Assembly: GCF_033954455.1 (NCBI RefSeq) | Contig: NZ_CP121473.1 | Coordinates: 3,520,501 to 3,584,500, forward strand | Direction: 5' to 3' | DNA: 64,000 nt | Origin: Thiorhodovibrio litoralis | Lineage (GTDB): Bacteria; Pseudomonadota; Gammaproteobacteria; Chromatiales; Chromatiaceae | Made by a program: the position numbers and the translations under genes | Notes under the pieces: generated by a model | What the model was told of the DNA's origin: nothing | Database searches by the model: none | The model's input: only the letters and a program-made list of their open reading frames with translations | Shown: positions 9,101 through 17,292 of the stretch, in pieces | Layout: the number at the start of each line of letters is the position of its first letter | Numbering within the stretch: position 1 is the stretch's first letter

Positions 9101-9453
9101 TAGAAGCGCAGCGAAATCACCGCCTGGCCTTCGCGGCTGCGCGAGTAGACGTGGTCCACGCCCGCGATTCCGGTGACGATGTCCTCGACCGGGCGCGTGA
9201 TCGCCTCCACCACATCCTGCGCCGACAGTCCCGGCGCCGGCACGATCACCTCAACCAACGGCACCGGGATCTGCGGCTCCTCTTCGCGCGGCACCAGCGT
9301 GATACCCACGACACCGAGCACCACCGCAATCAGAATCAGGATCGGCGTCACCGGGTTGTCGATGAAAAAGGCGCTGATGCGCCCCGCCAGGCCCAAGGCG
9401 CCTGCCGACGGCTGCTCCTGATCCGATGGCTGAGGCTGGTCGCGTGCCGTCAT
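6187..9453 (-). CDS. RND-family efflux permease
   Basis: At 1088 residues this is a full-length AcrB/MexB-class permease. The N-terminal helix (FFIDNPVTPILILIAVVLG) is followed by a periplasmic porter domain, a six-helix block with the family motif GILVDDAIVVVENI near residue 440, a second porter domain, and a C-terminal helix block ending PALYIWRRGDDRDPQ. Such pumps use the proton gradient to export drugs, metals or lipids through an adaptor and an outer-membrane channel. Its ATG overlaps the adaptor stop by four bases, so the two are cotranslated. No outer-membrane channel gene is adjacent. Substrate cannot be told from sequence. Confidence 0.93.
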   Translation of the reverse strand: MTARDQPQPSDQEQPSAGALGLAGRISAFFIDNPVTPILILIAVVLGVVGITLVPREEEPQIPVPLVEVIVPAPGLSAQDVVEAITRPVEDIVTGIAGVDHVYSRSREGQAVISLRFYPGTSSDDAALRVIERIGANGERRPAGIPEPLIVARGIEDVAVVTLTVAPTAAAAERYSRADAWDIAEELRWRMATIDRVGLTYLVGAGGTQLRVEPDPSALARWGVSASELVERIAAANETLAPGDLLSPQAGRQALKLGGGLADPSTLGNLVVTTRDGRPVYVRDLARTLIAPPQPGPLVWHQETTEDGALQPARPAAVLAIGKRPGANGVAVAEAALQVLETARKDIIPAGMEVSITRNYGQSASDNARALLWQLVGATLTIVVLIAAAVGVREALVVALVIPTTILLTFFALWAFGDTINRVSLFALIFAIGILVDDAIVVVENITRHWGGQPPDDHARAAAMAVRAVDEVGNPTLISTLTIIAALLPMLAVTGLMGPYMAPIPANASAAVIFSTAVALTATPWLLLRLRGLRLPLRQSQPGRGDGDPLGALYRRMAAPVLRTRRRAALFLLVVLLATLASFALFAVSAVTVKLLPFDDKREIQVVVDLPENATAEQTDRVLRAIGNRLAPMPEITSLQRYVATSAPFNFNGLIRQYYLRELPFQGDIKVNLSPAAERKRSSHAIALAIRERIADVPAPRGTAIQVVEVPPGPPVFATLLAEVYGPDPQSRRTAARAVRAAFNEVDFIVDIDDSIGVRRERLHLRPDQAALERLGVSERAVLRELDLLLGGRALEPTTERAAHGAWPVIIELGRRDRGQLDTLLSAPVAAAEGLVELAQVVNLESAQTERPVFRRNGRSLVMVQATLAGKREAPLYGMLQVQQALRAADVDIAVRLRGQPVSPERPVLLWHGEWEITYTTFRDMGLAFLGAFVLIYALVVGHFGRFKLPLVIMLPVPLTLLGIVVGHWVIGAKFTATSMIGFIALAGIVVRNSVLLIEFIESRRQAGARVREAVIEAGAVRFRPILLTAVTAMIGALFIILDPIFKGLATSLFFGLISSTLLTTLAIPALYIWRRGDDRDPQAQRAG

Positions 9454-10598
9454 GGCGCAACCAGACGGTCGCCGGTGCGCAGACCCGAGAGGACGGTCAT
9501 CCGCGCACCCCGGCGCGCGCCGAGCTGGATCAAGGTTCGCCCGTGATCGGCACGCTCAACAAAGGTCAGACCATGGCGGACGCTGATCAGCCGCTCGGGC
9601 ACCAGGAACCGCTCGACCTCCTCCAGTCTCAGCCGGACTGCCACCCGACGCCCAAGCGGCAGCGGGGGTTGATCCTCGGGCAAGCGCAGGTCAGCCTCGA
9701 CCCGGCCTTGGTGCACTTGCGGATACAGGTGCACAAGTTCGGCCTCTTGCGGACCCGAGGCCGTCTCCAGGGTCAGCGCCATGGCTTCCTGAAGCCGGTC
9801 CAGGTGGCGCTCCGGCACGGCGACGCGAATCACCGCCGGCGCTGCGGCAATGCGCGCGATCAGAGCACCGGGCTGCATCTGACTGCCATTGGCGGGCATC
9901 ACCTCCATGACCCAGCCGGTGGCCGGCGCCGGGATGTCGCCGCGCCGGCGGCGCGCAAGCAGGGTGTCGACCTCGGAGTCGGCGGCGTCGACCGCGTTGT
10001 CAGCCGAGACGGCTGCCTCGCGGGCGTCGTCGAGATCAGCCTGACTCATCACCTGGTCGGCGTGAAGCTCCTCGGCGCGGGCCAGCGCCCGACGCGTGCG
10101 GTTTTGCCGGGTTTCGGCTTGGGCACGCTTCGCCTTGGCCACGGCAAGGCGCGCGTCGAGCTTCACCGGCTCCACCCGCGCGATGATCTGGCCATCCTCA
10201 ACCGGATCACCCTCATCGACAGCGAGATCGCGCAACAGACCGGCGATGCGCGCCCGCGCTTCCGGGCGCTCCACCGCACGCACCTGCGCATGCACGACAC
10301 GGCTCACAGCGACCCGTTCCGCCGCGACGAGGTAGCCTGTTTGATCGCTCTTGTCACCGCCCGTGCCGGCTTCTCCGCCAGCTTCTCCGCCAGCTTCTCC
10401 GCCAGTTTCGCTCCCAGCTTCTCTCCCAATTTCTCTCGCAGCCCCACTGCCGGAACCAGCGCCGTCCGTCGCGTCCGCCATGGCGGGCGCGACCATGACC
10501 AAGCCGGTCAGCAGCAGCGCCAGCCCGAGTAGGCGACATCCTGTCGCGCAAGGCTGACCAGGCTGCCGCTGCCTGGCTTGAGGCGGTATGGTTCGCAT
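9450..10598 (-). CDS. RND efflux periplasmic adaptor (HlyD/MFP family)
   Basis: The 382-residue product begins with a hydrophobic export segment (LLGLALLLTGLVMVAPAMA). A low-complexity Glu-Gly-Ala linker follows at about residues 58-81, then the adaptor core: ERPEARARIAGLLRDLAVDE, the lipoyl half-motif GDPVEDGQIIARVEP, a coiled-coil hairpin (residues 140-195), and PAPATGWVMEVMPANGS. Adaptors bridge the inner-membrane permease and an outer-membrane channel. It lies immediately upstream of the permease gene and overlaps it. The linker is encoded by tandem 12-base repeats and is probably length-variable. Confidence 0.9.
   Translation of the reverse strand: MRTIPPQARQRQPGQPCATGCRLLGLALLLTGLVMVAPAMADATDGAGSGSGAAREIGREAGSETGGEAGGEAGGEAGTGGDKSDQTGYLVAAERVAVSRVVHAQVRAVERPEARARIAGLLRDLAVDEGDPVEDGQIIARVEPVKLDARLAVAKAKRAQAETRQNRTRRALARAEELHADQVMSQADLDDAREAAVSADNAVDAADSEVDTLLARRRRGDIPAPATGWVMEVMPANGSQMQPGALIARIAAAPAVIRVAVPERHLDRLQEAMALTLETASGPQEAELVHLYPQVHQGRVEADLRLPEDQPPLPLGRRVAVRLRLEEVERFLVPERLISVRHGLTFVERADHGRTLIQLGARRGARMTVLSGLRTGDRLVAP
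10370..10441 (-). repeat. Tandem 12-base repeats inside the adaptor gene
   Basis: Six consecutive 12-base units occur, the first three identical (CTTCTCCGCCAG on the plus strand) and the next three degenerate. They encode repeated Gly-Gly-Glu-Ala and related tetrapeptides in the linker after the signal segment. In-frame expansion or contraction would change linker length without breaking the protein. Confidence 0.85.
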
Positions 10599-11311
10599 TG
10601 GGGTTGCTCCTTGTCTTGATTGCGGATTGGGTCTTGACTCCGGATGGGTCGTGACTGCTGATGGGTCTTAAAGGCGGATAGCTCTCGACTTCCCCGTAAT
10701 CACGGGGCTTGGTGCTGGCGTGATGCTAAAGGGTGTACGCATTCAGCGAGCCGAGACCCGATGATCCGAAGGCTTCGCCCGACTGCAAGCAGACACCGTG
10801 CCAGTTGACTATGCCGCCGGACGCCGAGCAGCCGGATCGTCGTGCGCCCGCGCTTGAGTAGTTCATAACAACCCGAATACGGTTTAAATCAACCGGGCTT
10901 TATCAACCCATTCGGCGCTGATTAACCAGCAACGCGAGACAGCGCGTGGTCGGATCGCTCGGCAAGCCGAACGGCGCCGTCTCAGATCAAAAATGATTCG
11001 CAAGAGGAGCCTAGGACGCAGACTGGGGGGTTTGAACCATCACCGGGGCATTTGCACCCGGTCGCTAGGAAGCAGCACCCGAACCCGGGCCGAGTGGATC
11101 GCTGCGGCGGCGACAGCCCATGCTAGCCTGGCTTGGCCTGAGCCGTGGCGCCGGCCTTTCTCACCACTGGCACCCGACGCGTTTTCGCCATCCGGCAACA
11201 TCGGCATCCTCTTTGCAGAGACTGGGTCGGCGCGGGCGCGTCCGATCAATTAAGGGACGCCGCCCGCGCCGCGACAATCCATGCATTCCGCTAAAGAAGG
11301 AGCCGAATCCC
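10599..11311. other. Long spacer with degenerate 17-base repeats
   Basis: No convincing gene is seen in these 713 bases between the divergent RND and encapsulin operons; the one sizeable plus-strand frame (10993-11253) lacks recognisable features. At about 10612-10680 there are four degenerate 17-base units of the form GGTCTTGACTCCGGATG. Around 10860-10940 the composition is more AT-rich (for example GGTTTAAATCAACC) and would suit promoters for both directions, but no consensus box can be assigned with confidence. Confidence 0.5.
11031..11060. repeat. Dispersed intergenic repeat, copy upstream of encapsulin operon
   Basis: The text TTGAACCATCACCGGGGCAT followed by TTGCACCCGG carries the family core CCGGGGCATTTGCACC. 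The same core, whole or with one or two changes, recurs near 19589, 21210, 32282, 35827, 37763 and 42021, always between genes. Confidence 0.65.
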
Positions 11312-11701
11312 ATGGCCGATTCGACCAATGGTCTTCACGAAGACCCTGCTGAACTCAGCGCACTGACCCGCGATATGCACCGCGCCCTGGTCTCTCTGCA
11401 GGAGGAGCTCGAGGCAGTCGACTGGTATCGCCAGCGCGCCGAGGCCTGTCGCGACGGTGAGTTGCGCGAGGTCCTGCTGCACAACATGCGCGAGGAGATC
11501 GAGCACAGCGCCATGGTGCTGGAGTGGCTGCGCCGCCGCGATGGGGAGTTCGACAACCAGCTGCGCACCTATCTGTTTAGCCAGGTGCCGATCACCGAGG
11601 CCGAGGACGCCGCCACCGAAAGCGAAGCCCCAGCGGGCGAAGCACCGGCGGGCGACGACGCTGGCGCACCCGCGTCACTGACCCTTGGCAGCCTGAAATA
11701 A
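11312..11701 (+). CDS. Encapsulated ferritin (EncFtn), encapsulin cargo
   Basis: This 129-residue protein matches the encapsulin-associated half-ferritin family. Two helices carry the ferroxidase residues: the glutamate in LQEELEAVDWYRQRAEA (about residue 33) and the E..H pair in MREEIEHSAMVLEWLRRRDG (about residues 62-66), followed by LRTYLFSQVPITEAE. An Ala/Glu/Pro-rich flexible linker leads to a C-terminal ASLTLGSLK, which matches the short encapsulin targeting peptide (consensus near LTVGSLR). EncFtn oxidises Fe(II) as a ring-shaped decamer and feeds the shell interior. AAGGAG precedes the ATG. It lies 20 bases upstream of the shell gene in one operon. Confidence 0.95.
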   Translation: MADSTNGLHEDPAELSALTRDMHRALVSLQEELEAVDWYRQRAEACRDGELREVLLHNMREEIEHSAMVLEWLRRRDGEFDNQLRTYLFSQVPITEAEDAATESEAPAGEAPAGDDAGAPASLTLGSLK

Positions 11702-11721
11702 CCCAACAGGGAGGAGCACTG

Positions 11722-12531
11722 ATGAGCGATTTGAACCGCAACGCCGCCGGACTGCCCGAATCGGTGTGGGAACGCATTGACGCGAGCGCGCTTGAAGCCG
11801 CCTCCGAGGTGCTGACCGGGCGCCGTTTCCTTGATCTTGATGGTCCTTATGGCATTGGCCTCACCAGCCTGGAGATCGGCCCGGAAGCGCGGGTCGATGC
11901 CGATGATGACGTCGACCTGGCCGCCACAATCGGCAGCCGCGCGCTGCCGGTGCCCATGGTGCAGCGCGCTTTCCACCTGAGCCGCCGCCGCGTCGAGGGC
12001 CATCTTGGACTGGGCCTGCCGCTCGACCTTCGCGCCGCCGAGGACGCGGCCGAGGCAGTCGCGCGGCGCGAGGAGCACATTATCTATCAGGGTGTCCCGG
12101 AGCTGGGACTCGAGGGGCTGCTGACGGCCAAGGGCCGCGCCAGCGCCAACTGCGGCGACTGGGTGCAGGTCGAGCAGGCCATCGATGATGTCCTGGGCGC
12201 CGTGAATCAGCTCGATGCGAACGGCTTCGGTGGCCCCTATGCGCTGGCACTTTCCCCGGCGCGTTATAACGCACTCTTTCGCCGTTACCAGGGCAGCGAC
12301 ATGCTCCAGGTCGACCACCTGCGCCGCCTCTGCGAGGCCGGTGTCTACAAGGCCGCGATCAACGGCGCGGTGCTGGTCGACCCACGGGTCGGCGAGCTGA
12401 AGCTCGGCCAGGACCTGCGGGTCGGCTTCGCCGCCAGCGATGGAATTCACCTGCAATTGTTCATTTCCGAAAGCCTGGTCTTTCTGCTCGATGACCCGCA
12501 GGCCATTTGCACGCTGGAAGAGACGAGCTGA
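11722..12531 (+). CDS. Encapsulin shell protein (family 1)
   Basis: The 269-residue product matches linocin-M18-type encapsulins with the HK97 fold: LPESVWERIDASALEAASEV near the start, then GRRFLDLDGPYGIGLTSLEI, the E-loop region, REEHIIYQGVPELGLEGLLT, the peptide DDVLGAVNQLDANGFGGPYA, and the end GIHLQLFISESLVFLL. Such proteins assemble into a hollow T=1 icosahedral shell that binds cargo through its targeting peptide; with EncFtn upstream the compartment should store iron. GGGAGGAG precedes the ATG. A decayed partial copy is at 33938-34155. Confidence 0.95.
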   Translation: MSDLNRNAAGLPESVWERIDASALEAASEVLTGRRFLDLDGPYGIGLTSLEIGPEARVDADDDVDLAATIGSRALPVPMVQRAFHLSRRRVEGHLGLGLPLDLRAAEDAAEAVARREEHIIYQGVPELGLEGLLTAKGRASANCGDWVQVEQAIDDVLGAVNQLDANGFGGPYALALSPARYNALFRRYQGSDMLQVDHLRRLCEAGVYKAAINGAVLVDPRVGELKLGQDLRVGFAASDGIHLQLFISESLVFLLDDPQAICTLEETS

Positions 12532-12651
12532 CCGCCATGAGCCGCCGAGCGGCGGTGGCCCGGGCACCTTGATGGCTGCTGGCCTGGCCTCTGCTCGGGT
12601 CGCCAGTATCGGTTTTTAGTATCAATCCTTTGTATCCGGAGGCCAGTTGTG

Positions 12652-13308
12652 ATGACCTCACTTCTCTCTTATCCCTGGATTCTGACGGCTTGGCTGTTAC
12701 TCGCGGGTGCGTCGCTGGTCACGCTGGCCGTCGATCTGCGTCGTGCCAATCCCGAGATCGCCGGCTTGATGCAATGGGTCTGGCTGCTGACAGTGGCCTA
12801 CTCCGGCCCGCTCGGCTTGGCCCTGTATTACTGGTCCGGGCGCAAACAGATCCCGCGCGATGATCTATGGCGACGCGCCTGCCGCTCCACCGCCCATTGC
12901 TATTCCGGCTGTGGAGGCGGGGAAATCGCCGGCGTTTTGATCGCCGCGGGTCTCCTGAGTCTTGGGAATCTGTGGGTCGCGGGGCTAAGCTTCCTGCTCG
13001 CCTATGTGGCCGGGTTCGCGCTCACCGCAGGCCCCTTGATCCAAGAGGGGGTGGCGACACGCCAAGCTCTGCGCGATGCCTTTATCACGGAAAGCGCCAG
13101 CATCACAGTGATGGAAATCACGGCAATCAGCGTCGATCTCGCCCTTGCCGGAAAGGCCACCATCGCCGAGCCCTTGTTCTGGAATTCCCTGATCATCTCG
13201 CTCAGTCTTGGCTTCGCTGCCGCCTATCCGGTCAACGCGCTGCTGATTCGCCTCGGCGTCAAGCAGGGGATGCATGATCCGAGGGCCATGGCGGCGCACG
13301 CCCATTGA
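12652..13308 (+). CDS. DUF4396-type multi-helix membrane protein
   Basis: About 218 residues. After two N-terminal membrane helices (WILTAWLLLAGASLVTLAVD, and VWLLTVAYSGPLGLALYYW) there is a conserved AHCYSGCGGGEIAGV segment, characteristic of DUF4396, and three or four further helices. The paired cysteine/histidine motif facing a helix suggests metal binding, but the function of the family is unknown. GGAGG is 9 bases before the ATG at 12652; a GTG at 12649 is an alternative start. It follows encapsulin by 120 bases on the same strand and may belong to the same transcript. Confidence 0.8.
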   Translation: MTSLLSYPWILTAWLLLAGASLVTLAVDLRRANPEIAGLMQWVWLLTVAYSGPLGLALYYWSGRKQIPRDDLWRRACRSTAHCYSGCGGGEIAGVLIAAGLLSLGNLWVAGLSFLLAYVAGFALTAGPLIQEGVATRQALRDAFITESASITVMEITAISVDLALAGKATIAEPLFWNSLIISLSLGFAAAYPVNALLIRLGVKQGMHDPRAMAAHAH

Positions 13309-13338
13309 CCGGCGCCATAACCAGGAGCACCCCATTCG

Positions 13339-15156
13339 ATGTCGCAGCAAGCCGTGAGTCTCTTCGCTGGTATCGGCGCGCTTTCCCTGGCGGCACACTG
13401 GCTCGCCTGGCGCCTGCGTCTGCCGGCCATTGTTTTTCTGCTCGCCGCCGGCATCGTCGCCGGCCCCCTCACGGGCTGGTTGAATCCGGATGCCCTGTTC
13501 GGCGAACTGTTGTTTCCCATCGTGTCCCTGGCGGTGGCGATCATCCTGTTCGAGGGCGGTCTGAGCCTGCATCTGCACGAGGTCCGCGGGCTGGAAGCGC
13601 CCGTGCGACGGCTGTTGACGCTCGGAGTGATAGTCACCTGGGCCAGCACCACGGCACTGGCCTGGTTCTTCGTCGATCTCTCACTCCCGCTGGCGGTGCT
13701 CTTCGGCGCCATGACCGTAGTCACCGGCCCCACCGTCATCGGGCCGCTGCTGCGCAGCGTGCGTCCGAGCCAAAAAGTCGCACGCGTGCTGCGTTGGGAG
13801 GGCATCGTCATCGACCCCATCGGGGCCTTGATCGCGGTGCTGGTGTTCGAGTTCGTGCTGAGCACCGGCGGCCAGGTCAGTCTGGGAGCTTCCCTGCTGA
13901 CCTTCGGGCTGCTGCTGATGGTCGGCCTGCTGATCGGCGCCTTGGCCGGCTGGGTCACCGGGGAGGTGCTGCGGCGCTTCTGGCTGCCTGGCTATCTGCA
14001 CATTCTCGCCACTCTGGTTGCGGCCATCGGCGTGTTTTATCTCGCCAACCAGATTCACGCCGAATCCGGGCTGCTGGCGGTCACGGTGATGGGCATCTGG
14101 CTGGCGAACATGCAAGGCGTTCCCCTGGACGACATCCTGCCGTTCAAGGAGAACCTCAGCCTGATGCTGATCTCCGGGCTCTTCGTGCTGCTGGCGGCGC
14201 GGCTGAACCCGGCGGCCATTCCGGCCCTGGGATGGGGTGTGGTCGGCTTGCTCTTCGGGATGCAGCTGCTCGGTCGGCCATTGGCGGTGCTGGCAAGCAC
14301 CTGGGGCACGTCGCTATCCTGGCCGGAGCGCGGACTGCTCGCCTGGATCGCGCCGCGCGGTATCGTGGCCGCCGCGGTCTCGGCACTGTTCGCGCTGCGC
14401 CTCGACGAAGCGGGCCACGCGGGCGCCGAGGCATTGGTTCCCCTGACCTTCCTGGTAATTTTGTTCACGGTCATCCTGCAAAGCGCCACGGCCAAGCCGC
14501 TCGCGGCCTTGCTCGGCGTGCGCGAGCCTCCACCGCGTGGCGTCTTGATTGTGGGAGCCAACCTGGTCGCGCGCGCGATCGGAGACGCCTTGCAGCGGCT
14601 GAACATCCCGGTGTTGCTCACCGACCCCAACTGGGACCAGATCGCGGAGGCGCGACTACAGGGCTTGCCCGCCTATTATGGCAACCCGACCTCCGAGCAC
14701 GCCGAGCTGAATCTGGAGCTGACCGGCCTGGGGCTGTTGTTCGCCCTCTCGCCGCGCGCTGATCTCAATACGCTGACCAGCCTGGAGTTCGGCAAGGTGT
14801 TCGGCCGCAACAAGGTCTATCGGCTGCCGCCGGGCGAGCGCGACCCGCGTTTGCCGGCGGAAATCCGCCGCCGCCATCGCCGCGACCAAACGCTGTTCGG
14901 AACCCAGATCACTTACGCCAAGCTCGCCAGCCTGCTAGGACAAGGGGCCGAGATCCGCATCACGACGCTCACCGCCATGTTCGCCTGGGAGGACTATCTC
15001 AAGGAACATCGGGGACAGGTGACCCCGTTGTTCGCGGTCAATCCACAGGGCAATATCCTGCCCTTTGATGGCAGTGACCAACCCCGACCGCACGCCGACT
15101 GGAAGGTGGTCGGGCTGGTTGGCTCGAGCGAGTCGGCAGATCAGGACGCTGACTGA
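13339..15156 (+). CDS. Cation:proton antiporter with C-terminal TrkA-N (RCK) domain
   Basis: The 605-residue protein starts with a 12-13 helix CPA1/KefB-type exchanger domain. Visible landmarks are LPAIVFLLAAGIVAGPLTGW, FEGGLSLHLHEVRG, MTVVTGPTVIGPLLRSVRPS and the catalytic-helix region WEGIVIDPIGALIAVLVFE. Helices continue to about residue 395. A nucleotide-binding RCK domain follows (GVLIVGANLVARAIGDALQR, then LLTDPNWDQIAEARLQGLPA). It exchanges Na+ or K+ for protons, probably gated by NAD(H)-type ligands. AGGAGCACCCC gives a good ribosome site. Confidence 0.9.
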   Translation: MSQQAVSLFAGIGALSLAAHWLAWRLRLPAIVFLLAAGIVAGPLTGWLNPDALFGELLFPIVSLAVAIILFEGGLSLHLHEVRGLEAPVRRLLTLGVIVTWASTTALAWFFVDLSLPLAVLFGAMTVVTGPTVIGPLLRSVRPSQKVARVLRWEGIVIDPIGALIAVLVFEFVLSTGGQVSLGASLLTFGLLLMVGLLIGALAGWVTGEVLRRFWLPGYLHILATLVAAIGVFYLANQIHAESGLLAVTVMGIWLANMQGVPLDDILPFKENLSLMLISGLFVLLAARLNPAAIPALGWGVVGLLFGMQLLGRPLAVLASTWGTSLSWPERGLLAWIAPRGIVAAAVSALFALRLDEAGHAGAEALVPLTFLVILFTVILQSATAKPLAALLGVREPPPRGVLIVGANLVARAIGDALQRLNIPVLLTDPNWDQIAEARLQGLPAYYGNPTSEHAELNLELTGLGLLFALSPRADLNTLTSLEFGKVFGRNKVYRLPPGERDPRLPAEIRRRHRRDQTLFGTQITYAKLASLLGQGAEIRITTLTAMFAWEDYLKEHRGQVTPLFAVNPQGNILPFDGSDQPRPHADWKVVGLVGSSESADQDAD

Positions 15157-15188
15157 ATGATTGATGCCTGGCGAACAGCTGACCACAA

Positions 15189-16220
15189 TCACCAGCTGAC
15201 CAGGGTCACGACGCCAGCCAGGTAAAAGACAAGCACGGCGACACTCTCGAAACCGATATTGGCAATCCCACGGCGCTCGCGCCGGACCAGGCCCAGCAGC
15301 AGGAAGGCTGTGAGCAGGATGGTGAGGCTGATGATGAACAGCGGCTGATCGCTGACCGCGTGGTAGATTGAGCCGTCGCGATAGGCCAGGTCGGCAAACA
15401 CCAGAAACAGCACGTCGAAGGTATTGCCGCCAATGATGCCGCCAACAGCGAGCGTCAGTGCGCCTTGACGCACCGCAGCCACTGCTGTCACCAGTTCCGG
15501 CAGCGAGGTCGCCACCGCCGTAAACAGGCTACCAACCACGGTCTGCGAGAGTCCTGTGTGACGCACCAGCCCGATACCAGAGGCGCCGACAGCCCAACCG
15601 GCCACGCCGATAATTGCGACCAGGACCAGAAACCATCGCCATGCCCGCCACGCCTCCCGCACGCCGGCCTGGGCTTCCTGGGGCGCATCCTCGCGCGTCT
15701 GTGCGGTCACTACCGGCTGCCACCCCGGCGCCGCGTTGGTGGCCGAGGCGAGCCTGAGCCCGAAGAGATAGATGACGAGGATTAGCACGGATGCGGGATG
15801 AACGCCCCACAGGGAAACGGCGGGTCCGGTCGCCGCCAGCAGGGGAAGTGCGAGCAAAGCGCACAGCAAGGCACCGTTGATCAGATTCGCCACCGAGGCC
15901 GCCGCATGCTCAAGATTCGCCGGCCGGTAGACCTTGTCGGCGATGACCAAGAAGGCCGTTTGCGCCGCGATGCCACCCACCGCGTTGCCCACCGCCAGGT
16001 CGGCACGACCGGCAAGGGCGGTGGTGATGGTTGCCACACTGCCGGGCAGCGAGGTCGCCGCGCCCAAGAGCACGGCGCCAAAGACCGCTTCGCCAAGGCC
16101 GGTGATATCAGCAAGTCGATCAGCGATGCGGGTGAGCCGCGTGCCAAGTAGCGCGATGACCAAGGTGCCGCCGCAGAACATCAGCAGCGTCAATGGCAGC
16201 GAAAACTGTTCTGGGTTCAT
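15189..16220 (-). CDS. CaCA-family sodium/calcium exchanger
   Basis: This 343-residue membrane protein has the two inverted alpha repeats of Na+/Ca2+ exchangers: [20 protein letters not shown] with [14 protein letters not shown] in the first half, and VVGSLFTAVATSLPELVTAV with AVGGIIGGNTFDVLFL in the second. About ten helices are evident, with a cytoplasmic loop between the halves. The first repeat lacks the common GSN signature (GGI instead), so ion selectivity is uncertain. It converges with the antiporter gene. A broken copy of its first repeat lies at 38886-39081. Confidence 0.88.
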   Translation of the reverse strand: MNPEQFSLPLTLLMFCGGTLVIALLGTRLTRIADRLADITGLGEAVFGAVLLGAATSLPGSVATITTALAGRADLAVGNAVGGIAAQTAFLVIADKVYRPANLEHAAASVANLINGALLCALLALPLLAATGPAVSLWGVHPASVLILVIYLFGLRLASATNAAPGWQPVVTAQTREDAPQEAQAGVREAWRAWRWFLVLVAIIGVAGWAVGASGIGLVRHTGLSQTVVGSLFTAVATSLPELVTAVAAVRQGALTLAVGGIIGGNTFDVLFLVFADLAYRDGSIYHAVSDQPLFIISLTILLTAFLLLGLVRRERRGIANIGFESVAVLVFYLAGVVTLVSW

Positions 16221-16341
16221 GTCAATGGAATACGACGGAAGTAGTCACCCGGCCAGCGCCGCGCCGGGCAATGCCAACACCAGGTCCGGAATCGCGCATT
16301 GGTGCAACAATCGCTTGTCCGAGAACCGCATGGTCATATCC

Positions 16342-17292
16342 TTATGATGCTGGTGAAACAGTTGAGGTTTTTCGGGTGTCGTCGCCTTCACCGGCATCCC
16401 AACTCAGAGAGGCCGCAAGCCCGAAGTGGTCCGATGGAAACAGCGCCAGCTGATCCGCGTCGATCGGCCGGGTTCCGATGAGTCGGATCGACTCCGGCGC
16501 CCAGCCCGGACGCGAGGCGCGCAACAGAACGCGATCGAAGCGAACCTGTTTTTCCTTGTTCTTGTGCAGCAGGCGCATGCGGTTGACGTCTGTGTTCTCG
16601 GTATAGCCCGGGTCATCGCCTCGCAGCTCGGCCCACAGGTCGCGGAAGTGGGCCTCGACGCGCGACTGTTCGCGCCGTTGCAAAGGATCAAAGTTGAAAT
16701 CCCCCATCAGCACGGCATGTTGAGCGTCGTGCAGACGGGGTAGCACGGTATCGAGTTGTTGCAGGCGCACCGGTGTCGCGCCTCCCGAGCTCTCGAGGTG
16801 CAGGTTGCCGATGCGCAGCGCCCGCTCGCCCGATCCGATCTCGGCGATCAGCAGCTTCCTCGCCTTCGCGCTGGGCAAGGGGTATAGGCCAAATCCGCGC
16901 ACCGGCAGTCGCGACAGGGTCAGCACCCCGTGCGGCTGCAGCGTCTCACCAGCAACGTCGGAAACGCCGAACTCATCACGGACCCAATCCGCCCTCAGGA
17001 TCCTCTCGAGGTGTCGCGGCATAACCTCTTGCAAGGTGATCACGTCCGCACGGCAGTCCCGAATGATGTCGAGCAGGGCGGCGAGGCGCTCGCGCCAGCG
17101 GAACTCCCCGAACCAGATGTTGAAGGTCACCAAGGTCAGGCGATCCGGGATCGCTGCTTGCTCATCCCGCTCCGGTTGCCAGGTGCCGCGGGCAGGATTG
17201 AAGCGGTAAGGCGCCAGGGTCTGAAACCGCGGCTCGGCCGGGTCCGCATCGGGCACGCCGGCAAGGCGCTTTATGATGCGCCTCCAGATCAT
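16342..17292 (-). CDS. Endonuclease/exonuclease/phosphatase (EEP) family protein
   Basis: The 316-residue protein has the EEP signature in order: [36 protein letters not shown] with the metal-binding glutamate, [29 protein letters not shown] with the catalytic D-x-N, and a terminal [11 protein letters not shown] holding the catalytic histidine. The arrangement resembles the TDP2-like branch that hydrolyses phosphodiesters in DNA adducts or small metabolites; the substrate cannot be fixed. Its ATG overlaps the stop of the 6-phosphogluconate dehydrogenase gene, so the two are translated from one message. Confidence 0.86.
   Translation of the reverse strand: MIWRRIIKRLAGVPDADPAEPRFQTLAPYRFNPARGTWQPERDEQAAIPDRLTLVTFNIWFGEFRWRERLAALLDIIRDCRADVITLQEVMPRHLERILRADWVRDEFGVSDVAGETLQPHGVLTLSRLPVRGFGLYPLPSAKARKLLIAEIGSGERALRIGNLHLESSGGATPVRLQQLDTVLPRLHDAQHAVLMGDFNFDPLQRREQSRVEAHFRDLWAELRGDDPGYTENTDVNRMRLLHKNKEKQVRFDRVLLRASRPGWAPESIRLIGTRPIDADQLALFPSDHFGLAASLSWDAGEGDDTRKTSTVSPAS

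Noticed and set aside
8368-10532. Long plus-strand open frames opposite the first RND operon
   Set aside because: They are antisense to strong minus-strand RND genes, are rich in Arg/His/Gln with no domain, and arise from the high GC codon pattern.
10993-11253. Gene upstream of EncFtn
   Set aside because: Starts in and crosses a dispersed repeat; arginine-rich, no ribosome site or domain.
13305-14762. 485-residue plus frame overlapping the antiporter
   Set aside because: Out-of-frame shadow; the antiporter frame has clear domain motifs and a ribosome site.
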